Assembly (NCBI GenBank): GCA_902611845.1
Contig: CACMAX010000007.1
Location: 1-64,000, forward strand
Direction of reading: 5' to 3'
Length of the DNA: 64,000 nucleotides
Origin: an uncultured Pelagibacteraceae bacterium
GTDB lineage: Bacteria; Pseudomonadota; Alphaproteobacteria; Pelagibacterales; Pelagibacteraceae
Shown here: piece after piece, positions 29,880-39,384 of the stretch
How the letters are laid out: each line of letters starts with the position of its first letter
Numbering within the stretch: position 1 is the stretch's first letter
Translations under genes and position numbers: made by a program
Notes under the pieces: generated by a model
What the model saw: only the letters and a program-made list of their open reading frames with translations
What the model was told of the DNA's origin: nothing
The model's database searches: none

Positions 29880-30185
29880 CTACCAACTCGATTTTACCAT
29901 TCCAGGAATTTTACCTTCTAAACCAAGTTGTCGAAGGGCTATTCTTGAAATTTTTAATTTTCGGTAAACTCCATGAGGTCTACCAGTAATTTGACACCTA
30001 TTCATAACTCTAACCTTTGCTGAATTCCGAGGTAATTTTGATAATTTTTGTTGCGCTTTAAATCTTTCTTCTAAGGATAATTTTTTATCCATTATTATTT
30101 TTTTTAATTTCATTCTCTTTTTAAAAAGCTTGTCTGATAATCTAATTCTTCTGTTATTCTTATTTATTGCACTCATTTTAGCCAT
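29880..30185 (-). CDS. rpsN: 30S ribosomal protein S14 (zinc-independent form)
   Basis: The 101 residues are the long form without the CxxC zinc knuckle; only a single cysteine occurs in [20 protein letters not shown]. The tail [15 protein letters not shown] is diagnostic. S14 helps assemble the 30S head. It overlaps rplE by one base. Confidence 0.98.
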   Translation of the reverse strand: MAKMSAINKNNRRIRLSDKLFKKRMKLKKIIMDKKLSLEERFKAQQKLSKLPRNSAKVRVMNRCQITGRPHGVYRKLKISRIALRQLGLEGKIPGMVKSSW

Positions 30186-30739
30186 TAATTGCTCCTTTTT
30201 TCCCTAAATGGAAAATTTAAATGTTTTAATAGTTCAAAACTATGTTCTATCTTTTGAGATTTTATGACTATTGTAATGTCTAAACCTCTAATTTTGTCAA
30301 CTTTATCAAAATTTACCTCTGGAAATATAATATGTTCTTTAACACCAAAAGTATAATTACCAAATTTATCAAAACCTTTCGGGCTTAATCCTCTAAAATC
30401 TTTTATTCTTGGTAATGCTATATTTGTTAATCTATCAATAAATTCATACATTTTATTTTTTCTTAACGTAACTTTCAAACCTGAATTAGTGTTTTTTCTA
30501 GTTTTAAAATTTGCTATAGATTTTTTAAATTTAGTTACCACTGGCATTTGACCAGTGATATTCGCCAAATCTTCTTGGCACGATTTTAAAATTTTCTGAT
30601 CATTTCCATCAAGACCTAAACCCATATTTAAAACTATTTTTTGTATTCTTGGACCCATATATAAATTTTTATAGCCAAATTTTTCTTTTAATGTTGGCTC
30701 AATTTCTTTAGATATGGTCTGTTTTAATCTAGGTGTCAT
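30185..30739 (-). CDS. rplE: 50S ribosomal protein L5
   Basis: L5 binds 5S rRNA and contacts P-site tRNA at the central protuberance. [13 protein letters not shown], the [12 protein letters not shown] segment and the [28 protein letters not shown] region identify it. At 184 residues it is complete. It overlaps rplX by one base. Confidence 0.98.
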   Translation of the reverse strand: MTPRLKQTISKEIEPTLKEKFGYKNLYMGPRIQKIVLNMGLGLDGNDQKILKSCQEDLANITGQMPVVTKFKKSIANFKTRKNTNSGLKVTLRKNKMYEFIDRLTNIALPRIKDFRGLSPKGFDKFGNYTFGVKEHIIFPEVNFDKVDKIRGLDITIVIKSQKIEHSFELLKHLNFPFREKRSN

Positions 30740-30978
30740 TATTTTTTAGCCTCACTTTTATTTTTGGTGTCAAATATTGCTAAATTCGAGAGATGTATAA
30801 AGTTTTCTTTTGAAACTATTCCACCTTTCTTTTCTTTTGTAGTTTTCACATGTTTTTTTACCATGTTAATACCTTTTACTTTTGCCCTTTTATTTTTTCT
30901 GTCAATTTCAATGACATCACCATCTTTGTTTTTATCCTTGCCAGTCAATATTTTTACTTTAATACCTTTTTTAATCAT
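30739..30978 (-). CDS. rplX: 50S ribosomal protein L24, short form
   Basis: L24 starts assembly of domain I of 23S rRNA. The KOW motif is present at the N-terminus ([22 protein letters not shown]), followed by [12 protein letters not shown] and HLSNLAIFD. The protein is only 79 residues, against roughly 104 in E. coli. What is missing is the C-terminal region after the SNVMLxDP-like segment, so the assembly-critical N-terminal half is kept and the peripheral end lost. Confidence 0.96.
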   Translation of the reverse strand: MIKKGIKVKILTGKDKNKDGDVIEIDRKNKRAKVKGINMVKKHVKTTKEKKGGIVSKENFIHLSNLAIFDTKNKSEAKK

Positions 30979-31346
30979 TATAATACCTCTGGTGCCAAAG
31001 AAATTATTTTCATTTGTCCTCTATTTCTTAACTCTCTAGTAACTGGTCCAAAAATCCTAGTACCTATTGGCTCCCCTTTATCATCTGTTAGAACAGCTGC
31101 GTTGTTATCAAATCTTACTTTGGATCCATCATTCCTATGAATTCCTTTTTTAACTCTAACAACAACAGCTTTATGAACCGCACCTTTTTTAACTTTCCCT
31201 TTTGGAATTGCTTCTTTAACCGCGACAACAATAGTATCACCAATGCTTGCGTATCTTCTTTTAGATCCACCTAATACTTTTATGCATTCAATTTTTTTTG
31301 CACCAGTGTTATCAGCTACAAATAATTCTGTCTGAACTTGTATCAT
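30978..31346 (-). CDS. rplN: 50S ribosomal protein L14
   Basis: L14 is part of the intersubunit face and the binding site of Rsf[30 protein letters not shown] and [28 protein letters not shown] mark both ends. The 122 residues are the invariant bacterial length. Confidence 0.99.
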   Translation of the reverse strand: MIQVQTELFVADNTGAKKIECIKVLGGSKRRYASIGDTIVVAVKEAIPKGKVKKGAVHKAVVVRVKKGIHRNDGSKVRFDNNAAVLTDDKGEPIGTRIFGPVTRELRNRGQMKIISLAPEVL

Positions 31347-31579
31347 TTGGAAACTCCTATCACTTCAAATTTTTTTGACTTTGAGTAAGGTTTGCACTCT
31401 TGTATCGATACTTTATCACCGTTTTTATATTTATTCTCTTCGTCGTGAACACTATATTTTTTTCTAGCTTTAATAACTTTTTTTAATACTGGATGTTGGT
31501 ATTTTCTCTCAACCAGAACCGTTATAGTTTTATTTGGCTTATTGCTGACAACTATTCCATTTAATACTTTTTTAGGCAT
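31343..31579 (-). CDS. rpsQ: 30S ribosomal protein S17
   Basis: S17 is an OB-fold protein that binds early to the 5' domain of 16S r[23 protein letters not shown] and [19 protein letters not shown] are typical. The 78 residues are normal. It overlaps rplN by 4 bp (ATGA) and rpmC by 8 bp. Confidence 0.98.
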   Translation of the reverse strand: MPKKVLNGIVVSNKPNKTITVLVERKYQHPVLKKVIKARKKYSVHDEENKYKNGDKVSIQECKPYSKSKKFEVIGVSK

Positions 31580-31760
31580 CTTTTCTCACTACTAATGTTT
31601 TTAATCTTGCAATATTCTTCTTTGTTTCACTTATTTTTGATGGACTTTTTATCTGACCATTAATTTTTTGAAATCTAAAGTTAAAAAGATCTTTTTTTAA
31701 TTTTTCAATATCTTTTAAAGCTTGTTCTTTGGTCATTTTCTTTATCTCACTTTTTTTCAT
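31572..31760 (-). CDS. rpmC: 50S ribosomal protein L29
   Basis: L29 is a small helical hairpin near the exit tunnel and part of the docking site for trigger factor and SRP. The 62 residues include [39 protein letters not shown], the usual two-helix pattern. It starts directly after the rplP stop. Confidence 0.97.
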   Translation of the reverse strand: MKKSEIKKMTKEQALKDIEKLKKDLFNFRFQKINGQIKSPSKISETKKNIARLKTLVVRKDA

Positions 31761-32168
31761 TTAAATTCTCTTAATAAATTTACATTTAATTGGAAGTTTT
31801 GCAGATGCTTTGTATAAAGCCTCTCTAGCAATTTCTTCTGTTACACCGTCAACCTCAAATAAAATTCTTCCTGGTTTTACTCTGCATGCCCAAAATTCTG
31901 GTGAGCCTTTTCCCTTACCCATTCTTACCTCAGTAGGTTTTTTTGATACAGGTATATTAGGAAACATTCTAGTCCAAACTCTTCCTTGTCTTTTCATGTG
32001 TCTTGTTAATGCTACTCTAGCTGCTTCTATCTGTCTGGATATTATTCTTTCTGGCTGTATTGCTTTCAATCCAAATGAACCATAATTCATAGCATTACAT
32101 CTAGAGGCATTTCCATGAATTCTTCCTTTATGTGCTTTTCTAAACTTTGTTCTAGTTGGTTGTAACAT
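31761..32168 (-). CDS. rplP: 50S ribosomal protein L16
   Basis: L16 organises the A-tRNA site of the large subunit. [39 protein letters not shown] and the [27 protein letters not shown] segment identify it. The Arg (about residue 81) hydroxylated by RoxA in some bacteria lies in [10 protein letters not shown]. The 135 residues are complete. Confidence 0.98.
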   Translation of the reverse strand: MLQPTRTKFRKAHKGRIHGNASRCNAMNYGSFGLKAIQPERIISRQIEAARVALTRHMKRQGRVWTRMFPNIPVSKKPTEVRMGKGKGSPEFWACRVKPGRILFEVDGVTEEIAREALYKASAKLPIKCKFIKRI

Positions 32169-32170
32169 TA

Positions 32171-32830
32171 TTATGTTTTATTCCTTTCTTGGCTAAATTC
32201 TTTTGTAAAGATTTCTCCTTTATATATCCAAACTTTAATTCCGATTATTCCATATGTGGTCAAAGCTTCTGCTTCAGCGTAATCAATATCTGCTCTTAAA
32301 GTATGAGATGGAATACTTCCATCTCTTAACCACTCTGTTCTTGCAATTTCGTTTCCGCCAAGTCTTCCGCTACAAGAAACTTTAATTCCTTTAGCTCCTA
32401 ATCTCAATGCAGATTGCATAGCTCTCTTCATTGCTCTCCTATAAGAAACACGTTTAACTAACTGTTGAGCTATGTTCTCGGCAACTAAAAATGAATTTGT
32501 CTCAGGTTTTTTAACTTCCTTAATATTTAGTACTATTTCATTTGCGCTCAATCTTGATAATTTCCCTTTAATTTTTTCTATATCACTTCCTTTTTTTCCA
32601 ATTACAAATCCAGGTCTAGAAGTATAAATTGTTACGAAACATTTTTTTGCAGATCTTTCTATCATTACTTTTGAAACACCTGAATTGATAACATTTTTTT
32701 TAATGAATTCTCTGATCTTAAAATCTTCAATTAAATAATTTCCAAAATCTTGTTTTTTTGCGTACCAAACGGAATCCCATCCTCTATTGATACCTAATCT
32801 TAAACCGACTGGATTAACCTTTTGTCCCAT
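32171..32830 (-). CDS. rpsC: 30S ribosomal protein S3
   Basis: S3 sits at the mRNA entry tunnel and has helicase-like function. The N-terminus [19 protein letters not shown], a type II KH domain around [18 protein letters not shown] (about 75-92) and the C-terminal domain with [27 protein letters not shown] are all present. The 219 residues are typical. It overlaps rplV by 17 bp. Confidence 0.98.
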   Translation of the reverse strand: MGQKVNPVGLRLGINRGWDSVWYAKKQDFGNYLIEDFKIREFIKKNVINSGVSKVMIERSAKKCFVTIYTSRPGFVIGKKGSDIEKIKGKLSRLSANEIVLNIKEVKKPETNSFLVAENIAQQLVKRVSYRRAMKRAMQSALRLGAKGIKVSCSGRLGGNEIARTEWLRDGSIPSHTLRADIDYAEAEALTTYGIIGIKVWIYKGEIFTKEFSQERNKT

Positions 32831-33209
32831 GTTCCTTCTCTTTTTGTTTCATTTGTTCACTCAAAACTATTGTTACGTTTGAGTATGGTTTCATAATTTC
32901 TGCAGCTCTACCTTTAGCTCTAGCTCTAAATCTTTTCATTATTACCTGTTTTCCACAGAAAGCTTCTTTAACTACTAAATTGTCAATATCATATTGAAAA
33001 TTATTTTCTGCATTAGCAACTGCTGATGAAATTGTTTTTTTAACATCTTTAGAAATTCTTTTTTCTGAGAAAGATAAATCTCTAATTGCAATTTCTACTT
33101 TTTTACCAACTATTGATTTAAGTATAGGTTTTAATTTTCTTACGCTAGATCTTACATTCTTATTTATTGATCTAACTTGTTTTAAATCTATATCTTTATT
33201 TTTACTCAT
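32814..33209 (-). CDS. rplV: 50S ribosomal protein L22
   Basis: L22 has a globular surface domain and a hairpin that lines the peptide exit tunnel. The hairpin region is [38 protein letters not shown], ending in the family pattern. The 131 residues include about 20 more at the N-terminus than E. coli L22. It overlaps rpsC by 17 bp. Confidence 0.97.
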   Translation of the reverse strand: MSKNKDIDLKQVRSINKNVRSSVRKLKPILKSIVGKKVEIAIRDLSFSEKRISKDVKKTISSAVANAENNFQYDIDNLVVKEAFCGKQVIMKRFRARAKGRAAEIMKPYSNVTIVLSEQMKQKEKEHGTKG

Positions 33210-33211
33210 AT

Positions 33212-33520
33212 TTATTTCTTATCAGCTCCTTTTGCTCCACCCTCGACTTTTGCTTTTTTATCGGCTGGCGTATGACCAAAAAACTGTCTTGTTGGAGCAA
33301 ATTCTCCAAATTTATGTCCCACCATGTCTTCTGAAACAGTTATTGGTATAAATTTTTTACCGTTATAAATTAAAAAACTGAATCCTACAAAGTCAGGTAT
33401 TATTGTTGACTTTCTAGACCAAGTCTTAATTGGTTTTTTATTAGGATCATTTTTAATTTTTTCAACTTTTTTAATTAAGCTTTCCTCAACAAACGGTCCT
33501 TTCCAAACAGATCTTGCCAT
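33212..33520 (-). CDS. rpsS: 30S ribosomal protein S19
   Basis: S19 works with S13 in the 30S head. [48 protein letters not shown] and [15 protein letters not shown] are canonical. The 102 residues carry a short Lys/Ala/Gly tail beyond the E. coli end. Confidence 0.98.
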   Translation of the reverse strand: MARSVWKGPFVEESLIKKVEKIKNDPNKKPIKTWSRKSTIIPDFVGFSFLIYNGKKFIPITVSEDMVGHKFGEFAPTRQFFGHTPADKKAKVEGGAKGADKK

Positions 33521-33523
33521 AAA

Positions 33524-34357
33524 TTAAGCTCTCTTCTTCTTTCTTCTTCTTATTATAAATTTATCAGTTCTTTTATTGTCTCTTGTTTTTAATCCTTTAG
33601 CTGATTGTCCAGTAGGAGAAACAGGATGTCTACCACCTGCAGATTTTCCTTCACCACCACCATGAGGGTGATCCACTGGATTTTTAACAACTCCTCTTGT
33701 ATGTGGTCTTCTTCCCAACCATCTTGATCGACCAGCTTTACCGATTTTAATATTTTTTTGATCTGGATTAGATAATACTCCAATTGTAGCCAACGCTCTT
33801 GAATCTATTTTTCTAACTTCACCTGAAGTCATTTTTATAATTGAGTAGTTTCCATCAATACCAGATATCGTTACAGAAGAACCAGCTGCTCTTGCTATTT
33901 TTCCACCTGCACCTGGCTGTATTTCAACATTGTGTATATCAATACCTACCGGAATATCCTGTAATGGTAAACAATTTCCTATTTTAATTTCTGAAGAAGA
34001 ACCATTTTGAATATGATCACCAACTTTTATTTTTTGCGGAGCAAGATAATAAAATTTTTGATTGTCTTCAAATTTTACCAACATTATGTGACATGACCTG
34101 TTTGGGTCATACTCAATTCTTTCTACAATTGCCTTCATATCGTTCTTTTTTCTATAAAAATCAACTTTTCTATATTTATGTTTGTGCCCACCCCCATGAT
34201 TACGTGAGGTTATTCGACCATAATTATTTCTTCCTTTTGAGGAATAATTCGCACTTGTTAATGGCTTATAAGGTTTACCTTTCCAAAGCCCCTCTCTACT
34301 TGTTAAAATAGTTCCTCTGGTAGATTTCGTGTAAGGTTTAAATGTTTTTAAAGCCAT
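33524..34357 (-). CDS. rplB: 50S ribosomal protein L2
   Basis: L2 is the largest 50S protein near the peptidyl-transferase centre. Markers are the N-terminal KPYTKSTRGTI, the OB and SH3-like domains in the middle, and the C-terminal GRRPHTRGVVKNPVDHPHGGGEGKS, whose HPHGGGEG contains the histidine implicated in peptidyl transfer. The 277 residues are full length. Confidence 0.99.
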   Translation of the reverse strand: MALKTFKPYTKSTRGTILTSREGLWKGKPYKPLTSANYSSKGRNNYGRITSRNHGGGHKHKYRKVDFYRKKNDMKAIVERIEYDPNRSCHIMLVKFEDNQKFYYLAPQKIKVGDHIQNGSSSEIKIGNCLPLQDIPVGIDIHNVEIQPGAGGKIARAAGSSVTISGIDGNYSIIKMTSGEVRKIDSRALATIGVLSNPDQKNIKIGKAGRSRWLGRRPHTRGVVKNPVDHPHGGGEGKSAGGRHPVSPTGQSAKGLKTRDNKRTDKFIIRRRKKKRA

Positions 34358-34360
34358 AAT

Positions 34361-34654
34361 TTAAATACCTGTTGTTAAGTCAATATTTTGACCTTTTTTA
34401 AGAGTAATAATTGCTTTTTTAAAACCCTTCTTTTTAACTTTTTTTCCTCTAGTAGATTTAATTAATGTTTTTTTATTAATAATATTAATTTTTGTTACGT
34501 TGACTTTAAAAATTTTTTCAATAGATCCTTTTAAGGTTTTTTTATTTGCGCTTTGAGGCACCTTAAAAACAATTTTATTTTGTTCAGACAAATTTGTTGA
34601 TTTTTCAGTTACAACGGGAAACAAAATTTTATCGTACAGACTTAATTTATCCAT
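34361..34654 (-). CDS. rplW: 50S ribosomal protein L23
   Basis: L23 is a tunnel-exit protein and the main docking site for trigger factor and SRP. DKILFPVVTEKSTNLSEQNKIVFKV and NKKTLKGSIEKIFKVNVTKINI identify it. The 97 residues are standard. Confidence 0.97.
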   Translation of the reverse strand: MDKLSLYDKILFPVVTEKSTNLSEQNKIVFKVPQSANKKTLKGSIEKIFKVNVTKINIINKKTLIKSTRGKKVKKKGFKKAIITLKKGQNIDLTTGI

Positions 34655-35277
34655 TATTGATACCTTTTTTCTAATTCTTTAACTGAACTCTCAGTAAAAA
34701 TAATTTTTTTATATTTAACTAAATCAAATGCGCTGAAATGATTTGCATCAGTCAATTTAACATTAGGAATATTTTTAGTTGACCTTAAGATATTATCTTT
34801 TGATTTTGTATCCACAATTAATAATGAGTTGTTTGCACCAAACTTCTTTAAGAGTTCAAACATTTCTTTTGTTTTTTCAATTTTTTTTCCAAAATCATCA
34901 AAAATAATTACGTTATTTGATTTATTTTTTTCAGTAATTAGTGAAGCTATACTCATTTTTTTTTCACTCTTATTTAATTTTCTATTTTTATAATTATCCT
35001 GACCTTTTGGTCCATGGGCTATTCCACCACCTACAAATATAGGAGCTTTTTTACTAGAGTGTCTTGCATTTCCAGTACCTTTTTGTGAATAAATTTTGGA
35101 TGTTGAGCCGGTAATTTCATTTCTTTGCTTTGTTTTTGCTTTTCTACCTTTAAAATTAGCGTTTAATTTATAGATCACACCGCTCACTAATTGATTATTA
35201 ATTTTAGCGCTAAAAATTTTATCTAGCACCTCTATGCTTTGCTTTTTTCCATCAATGCTTAATTTATCTATTTTCAT
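34654..35277 (-). CDS. rplD: 50S ribosomal protein L4
   Basis: L4 extends a loop into the exit tunnel. The loop region has RAKTKQRNEITGSTSKIYSQKGTGNARHSSKKAPIFVGGG, with the QKGTGxARxG-like pattern. In E. coli, L4 represses the S10 operon; no S10-leader structure was recognised here. The 207 residues are normal. Confidence 0.98.
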   Translation of the reverse strand: MKIDKLSIDGKKQSIEVLDKIFSAKINNQLVSGVIYKLNANFKGRKAKTKQRNEITGSTSKIYSQKGTGNARHSSKKAPIFVGGGIAHGPKGQDNYKNRKLNKSEKKMSIASLITEKNKSNNVIIFDDFGKKIEKTKEMFELLKKFGANNSLLIVDTKSKDNILRSTKNIPNVKLTDANHFSAFDLVKYKKIIFTESSVKELEKRYQ

Positions 35278-35988
35278 TTATTTTTTCTTTTTATCTGCAG
35301 ATTTTTTTTGTTTTTCAATTTGCTCAATTTTTTCTTCAATTGACATTCGGTTAATATCTTTGACTGATTTTCTAATTAAAACTTCTGTATTTTTTGATCC
35401 AGGTATAGAACCTTTTAAATATAATAAATTATTTTCTTTGTCAGTTTTTATAACTTCAATGTTTTGTATAGTTCTAACTTTATCTCCCATATGACCAGCC
35501 ATTTTTTTTCCTTTAAAAACTTTACCTGGATCCTGTCTTTGCCCTGTTGAACCATGAGATCTATGAGAAATTGAAACACCATGAGTAGCTCTTAATCCAC
35601 CAAAATTATGCCTTTTCATTGCACCTGCAAATCCTTTACCAATTGTCTTAGATTTAACATCAACAAATTTAACATTCTCGAATATTTCTAATCCAATTTC
35701 ATTGCCTTCTTTGAAATTTTCGGTACTTTCTAACCTAAATTCTTTAAGAGTTTTTTTTGGCTCAGTATTCTTTTTAGCAAAATAACCTTTCATGGCTTTG
35801 GTTAATTTTGAGTTTTTAACTTTTCCAAACCCTATTTGTACTGCACTATATCCACGGTTTTCTTTGTTAATAACGTTTATTACTCTTCCGGTCTCCATTT
35901 TTAACACTGTAACTGGAACTGACTGGCCAGTTTTAAAAAACTCCCTAGACATTCCTATTTTTTTTCCAATTAAAGCTAAATTATCCAT
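35278..35988 (-). CDS. rplC: 50S ribosomal protein L3
   Basis: L3 is one of two assembly initiators of the 50S subunit. The tip loop contains ATHGVSISHRSHGSTGQRQDPGKVFKGKKMAGHMG, including the Gln that PrmB methylates in other bacteria. After the usual end near residue 205, about 30 Lys/Glu-rich residues form a charged tail. The 236 residues are otherwise standard. Confidence 0.98.
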   Translation of the reverse strand: MDNLALIGKKIGMSREFFKTGQSVPVTVLKMETGRVINVINKENRGYSAVQIGFGKVKNSKLTKAMKGYFAKKNTEPKKTLKEFRLESTENFKEGNEIGLEIFENVKFVDVKSKTIGKGFAGAMKRHNFGGLRATHGVSISHRSHGSTGQRQDPGKVFKGKKMAGHMGDKVRTIQNIEVIKTDKENNLLYLKGSIPGSKNTEVLIRKSVKDINRMSIEEKIEQIEKQKKSADKKKK

Positions 35989-36296
35989 TATATTTTAATC
36001 TCCACATCTACTCCTGATGCTAAATCAAGTTTCATTAGTGCTTCGACTGTTGCAGGCGTTGGTTCAATAATATCTATTAATCTTTTATGAGTTCTTGTTT
36101 CGAATTGCTCTCTACTTTTCTTATCAATATGTGGTGATCTTAATACAGTGTATCTCTCTATTTTTGTTGGTAGAGGAATTGGACCTTTGATATTAGCTCC
36201 CGTTCTTTTAACGGTATTCACGATCTCTTCGGTCGACTGATCCAAAACCTTGTTGTCGTAAGCTCTTAATTTTATTCTAATATTTTGTTTATCCAT
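35988..36296 (-). CDS. rpsJ: 30S ribosomal protein S10
   Basis: S10 also acts as NusE in antitermination with NusG and Nus[24 protein letters not shown] and [39 protein letters not shown] cover nearly the whole 102-residue protein. It follows fusA directly: the tuf copy that often sits between fusA and rpsJ is absent. Confidence 0.99.
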   Translation of the reverse strand: MDKQNIRIKLRAYDNKVLDQSTEEIVNTVKRTGANIKGPIPLPTKIERYTVLRSPHIDKKSREQFETRTHKRLIDIIEPTPATVEALMKLDLASGVDVEIKI

Positions 36297-36298
36297 AA

Positions 36299-38374
36299 TT
36301 AACCTGTTTTCTTGGTTACCTCGTCTTGAACATTTTGTGGAACCTTGTCGTAATGATCAAAAAACATTGAATATTGAGCTCTACCTTGCGACATAGATCT
36401 TAAGCTATTTATATAACCAAACATATTTGCTAATGGCACCATTGCTGTTATTACTGTTGCATTGCCTCTTTGTTCTTGTGTACTTATTTGTCCTCTTCTA
36501 CTATTCAAATCACCTATTACATCTCCCATATAATCTTCTGGAGTGACAACTTCTACTCTCATTACTGGTTCTAAAAGTTTTAGAGTTCCTCGAGTACATG
36601 CCTCTTTAAAACATTGTCTTGAAGCAAGTTCAAAAGCTAATACACTTGAGTCAACATCATGGTGCAAGCCATCTAATATAGTAACTTTGTAATCTATTAG
36701 AGGAAATCCGGCTAAGATACCACCGTCGGCTATTGTCTCTACACCCTTTTCAACACCTGGTATAAATTCTTTTGGTATTGCTCCACCTTTTATTTTGCTT
36801 TCAACTTCTCTGCCTTTACCAGGTTCAAGCGGTTCAACAGATAATTTTACTCTAGCAAACTGTCCAGCTCCACCACTCTGTTTTTTGTGTGTATAATCAA
36901 ACTCAGCTGCGTTTAATATTGTTTCTCTGTATGCAACTTGAGGTGCGCCAACATTTGCCTCGACTTTAAATTCTCTTTTCATTCGATCAACAATAATATC
37001 TAAGTGTAATTCACCCATTCCTTTTATAATTGTTTGACCTGACTCTTCATCTGACGAAACTCTAAATGATGGATCTTCTTTTGCTAATCGACCTAATGCT
37101 TCACCCATTTTTTCCTGATCAGCTTTTGATTTAGGTTCAACAGCAATTTCTATTACTGGGTCTGGAAATTCCATTGGTTCAAGTAATACTGGTGTATCTT
37201 TATTCGCCAATGTATGACCTGTTATAGTATTTTTTAATCCTGCGAGTGCAACTATATCACCCGCACTTGCTTCTTTGATGTCCTCTCTTGAATTAGCATG
37301 CATTAAAAGCATTCTTCCAACTCTTTCTTCTTTATCTGAAGAAGTGTTGTAAACTCCAGTTCCAGATTTAACTGTACCTGAATAAATTCTAATAAATGTT
37401 AGACTCCCTACAAATGGATCTGTTGCTACTTTAAAAGCTAAAGCTGAAAAAGGTGCACTATCTTCAAACTTCATTTCAATTTCCTCATCAGATCCTGGTT
37501 TTGTCCCCATAATAGATCCAAGATCCTCTGGACTAGGTAAGTAATCTACAACAGCATCTAATAATGGTTGAACACCTTTATTTTTAAATGCAGAACCTGT
37601 TAAAACTGGCACAAATTCGAAGTTTAAACATCCTTTTCTTACGCATTTAATCAAATCTTCTTGTTTAATTTCTTCACCACCTAAATAGGCTTCCATTAAT
37701 TTTTCATCTTGCTCAACAGCTGTCTCAACTAATTCTTGTCTGTATTTATCACATATATCTTTGAGATCATCTGGGATATCTTTTTCTACCCATTCAGCGC
37801 CTAGGTCTTCATTTTTCCAAACAATTGCTTTCATCTTAACTAAATCAACAACACCTTGTAATGATGCCTCTATTCCAATAGGCACCTGCATAACTAAAGG
37901 TTTAGCTCCAAGTCTATCTTTAATCATATCCACGCATCTAAAGAAATCTGCACCAGTTCTATCAAGCTTATTAACAAAGCAAATTCTTGGAACTTTATAT
38001 TTATCAGCTTGTCTCCAAACTGTTTCGGATTGTGGCTCAACACCAGCAACACCATCAAATACTGCAACAGCACCGTCCAAAACTTTTAAAGATCTTTCTA
38101 CTTCAATTGTAAAATCAACGTGGCCAGGAGTATCAATAATATTAATTCTATGCTCTTTCCAAAAACAAGTGGTTGCAGCTGATGTTATTGTAATACCTCT
38201 TTCCTGCTCTTGTTCCATCCAATCCATCGTGGCAGCACCATCATGAACTTCACCAATTTTATGACTCTTACCCGTATAATATAAGATTCTTTCTGTAGTT
38301 GTGGTTTTGCCAGCATCTATATGAGCCATAATGCCAATGTTTCTATATTTATTTAGTGGATGAGTTTTTGCCAT
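36299..38374 (-). CDS. fusA: elongation factor G
   Basis: EF-G drives translocation by GTP hydrolysis. The G1 motif [19 protein letters not shown], switch [20 protein letters not shown] (G3) and [11 protein letters not shown] (G4) are intact, and domains II-V follow to a total of 691 residues from the ATG at 38374. An in-frame ATG at 38386 adds only MVNN and would overlap rpsG, so the shorter start is preferred because EF-G normally begins MA(R/K). Confidence 0.98.
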   Translation of the reverse strand: MAKTHPLNKYRNIGIMAHIDAGKTTTTERILYYTGKSHKIGEVHDGAATMDWMEQEQERGITITSAATTCFWKEHRINIIDTPGHVDFTIEVERSLKVLDGAVAVFDGVAGVEPQSETVWRQADKYKVPRICFVNKLDRTGADFFRCVDMIKDRLGAKPLVMQVPIGIEASLQGVVDLVKMKAIVWKNEDLGAEWVEKDIPDDLKDICDKYRQELVETAVEQDEKLMEAYLGGEEIKQEDLIKCVRKGCLNFEFVPVLTGSAFKNKGVQPLLDAVVDYLPSPEDLGSIMGTKPGSDEEIEMKFEDSAPFSALAFKVATDPFVGSLTFIRIYSGTVKSGTGVYNTSSDKEERVGRMLLMHANSREDIKEASAGDIVALAGLKNTITGHTLANKDTPVLLEPMEFPDPVIEIAVEPKSKADQEKMGEALGRLAKEDPSFRVSSDEESGQTIIKGMGELHLDIIVDRMKREFKVEANVGAPQVAYRETILNAAEFDYTHKKQSGGAGQFARVKLSVEPLEPGKGREVESKIKGGAIPKEFIPGVEKGVETIADGGILAGFPLIDYKVTILDGLHHDVDSSVLAFELASRQCFKEACTRGTLKLLEPVMRVEVVTPEDYMGDVIGDLNSRRGQISTQEQRGNATVITAMVPLANMFGYINSLRSMSQGRAQYSMFFDHYDKVPQNVQDEVTKKTG

Positions 38375-38379
38375 ATTAT

Positions 38380-38850
38380 TTACCATCTGAAATGTGCAAA
38401 AGCTTTATTTGACTCTGCCATTTTATGTGTATCCTCTTTCTTTTTTATTGCTGAACCCCTTTTTTGATAAGCATCGAAAATTTCATTAAATAATTTATCG
38501 GACATTTTTTTATCTTTTCTTTTTCTTGATGCATCAATAATCCATCTTAATGCTAATGCTTGAGATCTTTTAGCTTTAACTTCTACTGGAACTTGATAGG
38601 TGGCCCCACCAACACGTCTTGATCGAACTTCTACAGTTGGTCTAACATTATTTATTGCATCATTAAATACTGTTAAGGGTTCGTCTTTTGATTTTGATTT
38701 AATTTTATCAATTGCATCATAAACAATTTTTTCTGCTATAGTTTTTTTACCGTCTAACATTATAGAGTTGATTAATTTTGGAATTATTACTGATTTATAT
38801 TTAGGGTCTACAATAGGAATTTTTTTAGGAGCTTTTCTTTTTCGAGACAT
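38380..38850 (-). CDS. rpsG: 30S ribosomal protein S7
   Basis: S7 initiates folding of the 3' domain of 16S r[26 protein letters not shown] is the beta-hairpin region and [14 protein letters not shown] the usual end. The 156 residues are standard. In E. coli S7 represses the str operon; whether that holds here cannot be seen. Confidence 0.98.
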   Translation of the reverse strand: MSRKRKAPKKIPIVDPKYKSVIIPKLINSIMLDGKKTIAEKIVYDAIDKIKSKSKDEPLTVFNDAINNVRPTVEVRSRRVGGATYQVPVEVKAKRSQALALRWIIDASRKRKDKKMSDKLFNEIFDAYQKRGSAIKKKEDTHKMAESNKAFAHFRW

Positions 38851-38852
38851 TT

Positions 38853-39224
38853 TTATTTACCTTTTTTCGTTCCATATAAAGAACGTCTTTGTTTTCTGTT
38901 TGCAACTCCTTGAGTGTCTAAATTACCACGCAGTATATGATATCTCACACCAGGTAAATCTTTAACACGTCCACCTCTTATTAATACTACAGAGTGCTCT
39001 TGTAAATTATGTCCTTCTCCAGGAATATATGCCGTAACTTCAAATCCATTTGATAATCTAACCCTTGCAACTTTTCTTAATGCTGAGTTTGGTTTCTTAG
39101 GAGTAGTTGTATAAACTTTTACACAAACACCTCTTTTCAAAGGTTGTTTTTGTAATGCTGGAACTTTATTCCTCGCAATTTGTTTATCTCTTCCTTTTCT
39201 TAACAACTGGTTAATTGTTGGCAT
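38853..39224 (-). CDS. rpsL: 30S ribosomal protein S12
   Basis: S12 monitors codon-anticodon pairing in the A site. Two loops that can mutate to streptomycin resistance have the sensitive residues: Lys in [13 protein letters not shown] and Lys in [14 protein letters not shown]. The 123 residues are standard. It is the first gene after the only sizeable gap (160 bp) in the large leftward cluster. Confidence 0.99.
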   Translation of the reverse strand: MPTINQLLRKGRDKQIARNKVPALQKQPLKRGVCVKVYTTTPKKPNSALRKVARVRLSNGFEVTAYIPGEGHNLQEHSVVLIRGGRVKDLPGVRYHILRGNLDTQGVANRKQRRSLYGTKKGK

Positions 39225-39327
39225 AAAATTTTTTTTATATAAATTTGATTTTAGATGAAATAACTGTCAGGTTATTTGTGGCAGCGTTTAGTGCACAAGT
39301 CACTACATTCCAACCAAAAACACGCAC

Positions 39328-39355
39328 AAAATACTATAGAAATTCCATTTGTCAA
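39328..39355 (-). promoter_or_regulatory. candidate promoter of the rpsL-rpsG-fusA-S10 cluster
   Basis: On the minus strand a consensus TTGACA (39355-39350) is followed after 16 bp by TATTTT (39333-39328). It lies in the 160-bp gap between rpoC and rpsL and would leave a leader of about 100 nt before the rpsL start at 39224. It is the best -35 box seen in any gap of the cluster. Nothing comparable was found in the remaining gaps down to rplQ, so much of the 16 kb downstream may depend on it. Confidence 0.5.
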
Positions 39356-39384
39356 ATCAAAAGACATGGAAAAATAACGAATTT

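Noticed and set aside
37761-38246. 161-codon open frame opposite fusA
   Set aside because: It is antisense to the conserved GTPase domain of EF-G; its residues follow from the sense codons and no domain is seen.
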